From NCBI GenBank assembly GCA_026770575.1, contig MU657205.1:169584-182036 (forward strand): a stretch of 12,453 nt of DNA, read 5' to 3'. Shown piece after piece: positions 10,401 to 12,453 of the stretch; position 1 is the first letter of the stretch, and each line of letters opens with the position of its first letter. The notes under the pieces were generated by a model that did no database searches, was not told the DNA's origin, and saw nothing but the letters and a program-made list of their open reading frames with translations. This stretch comes from Pelagophyceae sp. CCMP2097 (lineage: Eukaryota > Sar > Pelagophyceae). The position numbers and the translations under genes are program-made.

Positions 10401-12137
10401 CCAAACCCGTCTTCGAAGGGTCGGGTTCGGGCCACGGCCAGACCCGCGGGTCGACGGTTCGGCCAAGACGCACAAACCCGGCAAACCCGACCCGCGGGTT
10501 TCGGGCGAACCCGAACCCGTCCTCGCCAAAGCGCCTCCCCGACGCCCGCCCCTTTTTGCAGAGACGCCACTTACGCCAGCAAAACGTGCACTTGTTCGCG
10601 CAGGCCAAGGAAGGCGTCGCCTCCATGCACTGGTACGACGTGATGCCTAACGGAAGCGGGGGTTGCTGTAGTTACCGGAGGAACGCAGAAAGGGGCATTT
10701 GATCAAGGGGGGGAAATGCGAAAAAAATGCGAAAACCCGCAAGTTTCTATAAAAACGTTGGAGGCCCCAACGTACCGTAAAACGTGTGCTTGTAGCAGCC
10801 GCCGCGGCCGCGGAGCTGGTGCTTGGTCCACCTGCACATCTTCACGGCGGAGTGCGTGCCGATGAGCTTGTAGCCCTCTTTCTTCAAACTTTTGGCTTGG
10901 CTGGCGGTGACCATTTCCTTGGGTTCGGCCAAGAGCCCGGACGGCACGTTCTTCAGCATCGTCCGGCCGATATCTTCCAGATCCAACACGCCGCTTTGAG
11001 GCTCGTCGTCTTCCTCGTCGTCGTCCTCCTCTTCTTCGCCTTCGTTGTCGGACGGCAGACTTTCTTGGTCCGCAATCTCAGCGTCATCTTCCACCGCCAC
11101 AGGTGTTACGAACTTGTTCGGCATCACAAACGCCGCTACAACACGCTGCTCCCACTTGGCATACACCGCCTCGTTCAAGTCGTCTTCGGCAGTGTCATCT
11201 AAACATTGAGATGCCACCCTGGCGGCGCCCAAACGCCGCAAGAGCTTTTCCGCCTTTTTGGCAGCAGTGCAAAAGTGCTTCGGTTCATAAGCCGAGCTCC
11301 CCAAACCAAGAACAGCGAAGCGCCGGCCTTTGAAAGCGCCGCGGCCCACGCGGAAGTCCTTATCAAGCTCATCAAGGCCGTCCTCCAGCAACAGACGAGC
11401 CCCTTCAGGCACGCGGCCCTGGTGCGCAGTCGAGATCAAAACGGCCGCGTCGCGCGCGGACCCGTTTAAAAGTTCCTACAAAGCGGGAGGCGTTGGAGCA
11501 AGGCGAGAGAGGCCCTCTAGAGAGGTTGACACCCCCGCTTTTCCGCCACGTACGTCCCAGACGTCGACGTGCGCGTTGGCGGCGTCTACCAAGACGACGC
11601 CGCGGCCGGCGCGGCGGAGCGCCAGGGCGAGGCGCTCGGCGAGTTCGCGGGAACGGCCGCGGGTCGTGCAGTACGCGACCAAGACGGGCGGACCGCCAGA
11701 CTCGCTCGCGCCAGCGGCAGTGGCCACTTCTAAAGCCACCGCAGTCGCCAAAGCAGCAGACGCAGAGGCGACGCGGCGCCTAGGGCGTGTATTGCGGACG
11801 GCCTGGCCGCCAATCAGCCCCCGCCCCTCCAAGCAGCCCGCGCTGGAAAGCGACGCTTCCCGCAAGCCGGCGGGGCCCGAAGGCCGGCCGACACGAAAGC
11901 CGGCCGCGGGGCCGAGAGCCGGCCGCGGGACCCTTTCAGCCGGCTTTTGGGGCCCTTTCAGCCGGCCGCGCCCGGCGCGCGCTCGCCGCGGCCGCAGCCG
12001 GTGGCCTTTCCAATGGGCGTCGTCCAGGGCACGCACCGGTCGCGCAAAAGCTTTGCCAAGGCGGCCGTAGCCAAGGCGACTAGGACGGCGAGGAGGGCCT
12101 CGACGGGCTGTGCGCGCGCGGCCTCGAGGGCGTCCAT
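1324..12137 (-). CDS. TYW1: TYW1, tRNA 4-demethylwyosine synthase (12 exons)
   Basis: TYW1 acts on tRNA-Phe carrying m1G37. Using S-adenosylmethionine and pyruvate it builds the tricyclic 4-demethylwyosine, the second step of wybutosine synthesis after TRM5. I assembled exons at 12137-12037, 11779-11554, 11475-10776, 10646-10575, 8921-8848, 5337-5216, 5149-5089, 5021-4883, 4156-3997, 3943-~3670, 1671-1611 and 1460-1324. The product is about 708 residues; human TYW1 is about 730. Domains: membrane segment ~14-28, flavodoxin-like ~65-215, acidic linker ~252-267, radical SAM from ~310. Cysteines 323, 336 and 349 are spaced 13 and 13, as in archaeal Taw1, and would hold the second Fe-S cluster. 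C358, C362 and C365 form the radical-SAM CxxxCxxC. K338, two residues after C336, sits where the pyruvate-binding lysine is known in the archaeal enzyme. The ATG is the first in frame after a TAG at 12188. No frameshift or stop was found, so the gene looks intact. Only the exon 10/11 join is unsure. Confidence 0.93.
1461..1610 (-). other. Intron 11
   Basis: A 150-nt GT...AG intron with no large array. It contains two close copies of a GAGGGCGGGGGA word. Its first 20 nt match those of intron 8 at 19 positions (GTGCGCA, A or G, then GCCGCGTCGTTT). Confidence 0.9.
1611..1671 (-). CDS. TYW1: TYW1 exon 11: WIDY motif
   Basis: A 61-nt exon encoding VGWNTWIDYDKFHELEREFH plus one base. W-TWIDY-KF-EL is conserved at this place in TYW1. 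The acceptor is CGCCAG after a pyrimidine-rich stretch; an AG ending at 1700 is a second possibility. The donor is GTGCGC and splits an Arg codon exactly as exon 8 does. Confidence 0.92.
1850..2940 (+). repeat. Degenerate minisatellite, about 12-bp period (intron 10)
   Basis: Units alternate around gaggggccttgc and aagggaccgtgc, 12 bp each, with many small insertions. The clearest run is 2000-2060. In this orientation the GGGACC/GGGGCC core reads on the + strand. The array is open in several frames on both strands because it is poor in stop codons. That explains the long Arg/Gly/Pro-rich frames here, which are not genes. Confidence 0.85.
3050..3165 (-). repeat. Short 14-bp-type array (intron 10)
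   Basis: Repeats of aaggtccccgtggc and variants, the same family as the large arrays in intron 5. Its core reads GGTCCC on the + strand, opposite to the array that follows at 3285. Confidence 0.8.
3202..3267 (+). repeat. Three tandem copies of a 21-24 bp unit
   Basis: The unit gggcgcctctccggaaaatt begins at 3202, 3223 and 3247. The copies are nearly identical and distinct from the GGGACC minisatellites on both sides. Confidence 0.85.
3285..3600 (+). repeat. 13-bp minisatellite (intron 10, next to exon 10)
   Basis: Units such as gagggaccgtata, gagggaccgcctc and gaggggccgtctc, 13 bp each. The array runs almost up to the end of exon 10, so its growth may have eroded that splice site region. 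Confidence 0.85.
3670..3943 (-). CDS. TYW1: TYW1 exon 10 (3' end uncertain)
   Basis: The exon starts at CTAG|G and encodes DLTMDNCPWHHEVVAF, then about 25 extra polar residues relative to human TYW1 (around 581-610, rich in Asp, Ser and Gly). YAIACSHKHSVSVMLARVDQ follows. The usual EHEHS is SHKHS here. The frame stays open to a TAG near 3600. The donor is unclear: a GT at 3669 (after GRI) or at 3693 joins exon 11 in phase 0, and a GT at 3628 would join an upstream exon 11 acceptor at 1699. None has the G at +5 seen in the other donors. Confidence 0.82.
3944..3996 (-). other. Intron 9 (53 nt)
   Basis: The shortest intron: GTGCGT at 3996 and CTAG ending at 3944. It is read through in frame in part, but removing it joins GVTFCGT to SEASDLTMD, as in the family. 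Confidence 0.92.
3997..4156 (-). CDS. TYW1: TYW1 exon 9: RLTIVKG and EIKGVTFCG motifs
   Basis: A 160-nt exon giving residues 499-551 plus two bases. It encodes RQRTVCRLTIVKGHN, YADLICLGLP and VEIKGVTFCG, equivalent to QRTVYRLTLVK and EVKGVTYCG of animal TYW1. The acceptor is TGATAG, the donor GTGCGT. It is followed by the shortest intron of the gene (53 nt). Confidence 0.95.
4157..4882 (-). other. Intron 8 (726 nt)
   Basis: GTGCGC donor, TGATAG acceptor. The first ~150 nt on the sense strand are unique apart from the 5' match to intron 11. The middle is an 11-bp minisatellite. Confidence 0.9.
4250..4710 (+). repeat. Degenerate 11-bp minisatellite (intron 8)
   Basis: Units of gaggggccgtc and gagggaccgtc, 11 bp, clearest at 4515-4550. 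More diverged copies with ggaccg and cggacc words cover the rest. Confidence 0.8.
4883..5021 (-). CDS. TYW1: TYW1 exon 8: VTNAQFP and YVSVDA motifs
   Basis: A 139-nt exon giving residues 453-498 plus one base. It starts VTNAQFPDAIRTL and contains QLYVSVDAPNKEAL and DRPLFSDAWERL, all hallmark TYW1 stretches. The acceptor is GGATTAG. The donor GTGCGC splits an Arg codon (C then GC). The start of the following intron resembles that of intron 11. Confidence 0.95.
5022..5215 (-). other. Introns 7 (5022-5088) and 6 (5150-5215), with exon 7 between
   Basis: Two compact introns of 67 and 66 nt with GTAAGT/ATTAG and GTGAGC/ACCAG boundaries and no minisatellite. They show what the normal intron size in this genome may be. 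Confidence 0.93.
5089..5149 (-). CDS. TYW1: TYW1 exon 7
   Basis: A 61-nt exon giving residues 432-452. It encodes YPHINDLIGELHDRQISTFL, matching the family segment MYPEIN...LH...ISSFL. The introns on each side are short (66 and 67 nt). The acceptor is ACCAG, the donor GTAAGT. Confidence 0.95.
5216..5337 (-). CDS. TYW1: TYW1 exon 6: GEPIM region
   Basis: A 122-nt exon encoding residues 392-431 plus two bases. It includes MIKETKGIPGVLPERW and HCALSLVGEPIM, the segment of the radical-SAM barrel that contacts S-adenosylmethionine in this family (LVGEP). The acceptor is CTATAG, the donor GTGAGC. The split codon AT plus G gives the Met of PIMYP. Confidence 0.95.
5400..5905 (+). repeat. Diverged GGGGCC/GGACCG repeats (intron 5)
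   Basis: Loosely spaced copies of gtcgaggggccgtc and ggaccgtc words with no fixed period. A perfect local duplication of gtccttagaacg occurs at about 5708-5731. The core orientation is opposite to the adjacent array at 5935. Confidence 0.65.
5935..7140 (-). repeat. 14-bp minisatellite block 1 (intron 5)
   Basis: Units of gacaaggtccctgt and variants keep a 14-bp period over many copies, for example 6185-6370. The GGGACC core reads on the minus strand. The block holds larger internal duplications (see findings). Confidence 0.9.
7141..7640. repeat. Spacer between 14-bp blocks with sparse GGGGCC words
   Basis: This stretch has gtcgaggggcc, gtcgagcggcc and similar words at irregular spacing, plus a triple ttgatacgcctttgatatgc-like repeat at 7436-7465. 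No gene is seen in it. Confidence 0.55.
7641..8695 (-). repeat. 14-bp minisatellite block 2 (intron 5)
   Basis: The same family as block 1, with units such as aaggtccccgtggc. It is very regular at 8440-8610. It ends about 150 nt from the exon 5 donor. Confidence 0.9.
8848..8921 (-). CDS. TYW1: TYW1 exon 5
   Basis: A 74-nt exon encoding residues 367-391. It carries HHKNPVGREWKWKTDEP, equivalent to the family segment HHTNPVG-EWRWKMD that follows the CxxxCxxC-W. It was found only by reading across splice sites. The acceptor is GCCTAG and the donor GTTTGT (phase 0). It is isolated between two long repeat-filled introns, 1.65 kb from exon 4 and 3.5 kb from exon 6. Confidence 0.93.
9034..9208 (+). 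repeat. 170-bp inverted-repeat-rich element, copy 1 (intron 4)
   Basis: Runs from cgggttttcaatctgtgcc to cccgaatccgtc. It matches the copy at 10352 along its full length with scattered differences. It is packed with cgggtt and aacccg words, so much of it can fold back on itself. It may be a small mobile element of a dispersed family. Confidence 0.88.
9225..9780 (-). repeat. 13-bp minisatellite (intron 4)
   Basis: Units of gacggcccctcga and gacgacccctcga, 13 bp. They are the reverse complement of the 13-bp units at 3285-3600 in intron 10. Longer repeats joining cattcgaaacggcgccttga recur four or more times. Confidence 0.88.
9775..9834 (+). repeat. Perfect 30-bp direct duplication
   Basis: The 30-bp unit starting ggctcggacgatctctcgga occurs twice in a row at 9775 and 9805 without a mismatch. 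That suggests a recent event. Confidence 0.93.
9840..10330 (+). repeat. 12-bp-type array with an 82-84 bp higher-order unit (intron 4)
   Basis: Words such as gaggccttgcaa and gaccgtgcagag resemble the 12-bp array of intron 10. A longer unit beginning agaggccttgcaagtggcc starts at 10091, 10173 and 10257. Confidence 0.82.
10352..10521 (+). repeat. 170-bp inverted-repeat-rich element, copy 2 (intron 4)
   Basis: The second direct copy of the element at 9034, starting cgggttttcaatttgtgcc. It lies about 50 nt inside the exon 4 donor. A sequence near its start (gggtcgcgggtttgt) can pair with one near its end (acaaacccggcaaacccg). Confidence 0.88.
10575..10646 (-). CDS. TYW1: TYW1 exon 4: radical-SAM CxxxCxxC motif
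   Basis: A 72-nt exon encoding residues 343-366. The stretch CMEATPSLACANKCTFCW contains C349 and the radical-SAM cluster cysteines C358, C362 and C365 (CxxxCxxC), followed by the conserved Trp. The codon split with exon 3 (G plus GC) gives Gly, as in HTFYG-I of the family. The acceptor is CGTTAG, the donor GTAAGT. The exon ends with the first base of an Arg codon completed by exon 5. Confidence 0.96.
10647..10775 (-). other. Intron 3 (129 nt)
   Basis: GTACGT donor, CGTTAG acceptor, with a T- and C-rich middle. A 6-bp stem (10756-10761 with 10767-10772) starts at intron position +4 and could mask the donor. Confidence 0.93.
10776..11475 (-). CDS. TYW1: TYW1 exon 3: flavodoxin core, acidic linker, first Fe-S cysteines
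   Basis: This is the largest exon, residues 110-342 plus one base. It contains ISTAHQGRVPEG (the loop at the flavin in flavodoxins), then FAVLGLGSSAYEPKHFC, which matches the conserved GLGNSAY motif. Next come a linker with about 15 consecutive Asp/Glu-rich residues (252-267) and DLEDIG, a typical TYW1 linker motif. The end, GTHSAVKMCRWTKHQLRGRG, continues into GCYKHTFYG and is nearly invariant in TYW1. C323 and C336 are the first two cysteines of the second cluster. The acceptor is TTTGTAG and the donor is GTACGT. A 4-kb-scale neighbourhood without other genes gives no operon context. Confidence 0.95.
11476..11553 (-). other. Intron 2 (78 nt)
   Basis: GTACGT donor, TTTGTAG acceptor, phase 0. 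The frame into it from exon 2 ends at that TAG, so splicing is needed to reach ISTAHQG. Confidence 0.92.
11554..11779 (-). CDS. TYW1: TYW1 exon 2: start of the flavodoxin domain
   Basis: Residues 34-109. After an Ala-rich stretch, the segment PVLVAYCTTRGRSRELAERL (residues 65-84) has the form of a flavodoxin beta strand followed by the FMN phosphate-binding loop (T-T-x-G-x-S) and helix. The exon ends VDVWD in phase 0 at donor GTACGT. The acceptor chosen is CCCTAG at 11782-11780, because it restores the phase left by exon 1 and matches the TAG acceptors used elsewhere in this gene. A CCAG acceptor further upstream (just before about 11842) is also in phase and would add about 21 residues. Confidence 0.82.
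11780..12036 (-). other. Intron 1 (257 nt) with gccggc repeats
   Basis: GTGCGT donor, CCCTAG acceptor. Within it, at about 11868-11985, six or more copies of gccggc alternate with gggacc or gggccc and ctttcag words. This is again a short array with the GGNCC core. Confidence 0.75.
12037..12137 (-). CDS. TYW1: TYW1 exon 1: N-terminal membrane anchor
   Basis: This exon encodes residues 1-33 plus two bases of codon 34. It starts MDALEAARAQPVEALLAVLV, and residues ~14-28 are an unbroken hydrophobic Ala/Leu/Val stretch followed by K and R. That fits the single N-terminal membrane helix of many eukaryotic TYW1 proteins. The ATG has G at -3 and G at +4, and an in-frame TAG lies 17 codons upstream with no other ATG between. 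The donor is GTGCGT at 12036. The frame runs into a TGA inside the intron, so splicing is required. The exon lies upstream of the recognisable flavodoxin homology, so it rests on phase, start context and hydrophobicity. Confidence 0.72.
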
Positions 12138-12216
12138 GACGACGCTGCGGAGTATCGCCGTCTCGAATTCGTCTCGGAAAGAAGACTACAAGGTGCATCG
12201 GCGATAAAGCCAGTCT
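12138..12216 (-). promoter_or_regulatory. Probable TYW1 5' untranslated region
   Basis: The 79 nt between the ATG and the dispersed repeat include an in-frame TAG at 12188-12186, which confirms the chosen start. No TATA-like word is visible here. Confidence 0.45.
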
Positions 12217-12453
12217 CAAGTGGCGCAAAGTTGTGGCTCCCAGAGGCCGCCTACGGGGGTGTGCGTGGTCGCTATGGGCTTCCCTGTCCCCTGGGGTGTC
12301 CGTGAAATGATCAGCCTCGAGAAGGGCGGCCTTGCAAGGGCGTGAACAAGCGCTTCCCCCAATATTTTGGACATGATAAAATCTTAATTTGCCTCCTTAC
12401 CTTGATTTTGACTTGATTTTGCCTCCTCTATCGGAAAGGTTCGGGCCCGGCTG
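12217..12453 (+). repeat. Dispersed repeat, head part, copy 2 (upstream of TYW1)
   Basis: A second copy of the 441-674 sequence, cut by the window end. It starts only 80 bp upstream of the TYW1 ATG, so the promoter or 5' untranslated region of TYW1 probably lies within this repeat. It is read in reverse relative to the gene. Confidence 0.92.

Larger units (their letters stand above)
8922..10574 (-). other. Intron 4 (about 1.65 kb)
   Basis: GTAAGT donor and GCCTAG acceptor. Ordered on the sense strand it holds about 50 nt unique, a 170-bp repeat copy, minisatellites, a second copy of the 170-bp repeat, and about 110 nt unique. Confidence 0.92.

Noticed and set aside
9034..10521. A complete LTR retrotransposon in intron 4
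   Set aside because: The 170-bp direct repeats enclose only minisatellites. No reverse transcriptase, integrase, primer-binding site or clear target duplication was seen.
1324..12137. TYW1 as a pseudogene
   Set aside because: The split look comes from introns. Spliced exons keep frame at ten of eleven junctions, and key cysteines, the lysine and the GEPIM motif are all present.
12138..12228. Start of TYW1 further upstream, in the frame running through 12228
   Set aside because: That frame begins at TTG inside the dispersed repeat and reaches the flavodoxin only by reading through what looks like intron 1. The ATG at 12137 has a preceding in-frame stop and a membrane helix fitting the family.

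Overview
The window is a stretch of nuclear DNA from a GC-rich eukaryote, most likely a microbial eukaryote such as an alga. It holds one real gene: a spliced TYW1 gene (tRNA 4-demethylwyosine synthase) on the minus strand, with its ATG at 12137 and its TGA at 1324. I rebuilt 12 exons and 11 introns. Ten of the 11 splice junctions keep reading phase across clean GT...AG boundaries; only the exon 10/exon 11 boundary stays ambiguous. The protein is about 700-710 residues, close to the family's usual length. It has an N-terminal membrane segment, a flavodoxin-like domain, an acidic linker and a radical-SAM domain with both cysteine sets (three spaced 13 and 13, then CxxxCxxC). The eukaryote-type flavodoxin fusion and the spliceosomal introns rule out a prokaryote. 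The taxon cannot be fixed further from sequence alone.

Layout in + coordinates. Positions 1-970 hold pieces of a dispersed repeat: a tail copy at 1-165, then a head at 441-674 and a tail at 813-970. A second head copy lies at 12217-12453, only 80 bp upstream of the TYW1 start codon, so same-orientation repeats flank the gene. Positions 971-1323 are the 3' flank of TYW1. Exons 12 and 11 lie at 1324-1671, followed by intron 10 (about 2 kb), exons 10 and 9 (to 4156), intron 8 (726 nt), exons 8, 7 and 6 (4883-5337), intron 5 (3.5 kb), exon 5 (8848-8921), intron 4 (1.65 kb), and exons 4 to 1 (10575-12137).

The striking part is the introns. The four long ones (4, 5, 8, 10) are filled almost wholly with degenerate minisatellite arrays. 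The arrays share a GGGACC/GGGGCC core but differ in repeat period (about 11, 12, 13 or 14 bp) and in orientation. Several are built into higher-order repeats. Intron 4's arrays are bracketed by two direct copies of a 170-bp sequence rich in inverted repeats. Introns 8 and 11 start with nearly the same 20 nt and interrupt codons in the same phase, which hints at a shared, introner-like origin.

The long open frames on both strands across these arrays are by-products of stop-poor, GC-rich repeats and are not annotated as genes. I see no RNA gene, CRISPR array, prokaryotic promoter or operon.
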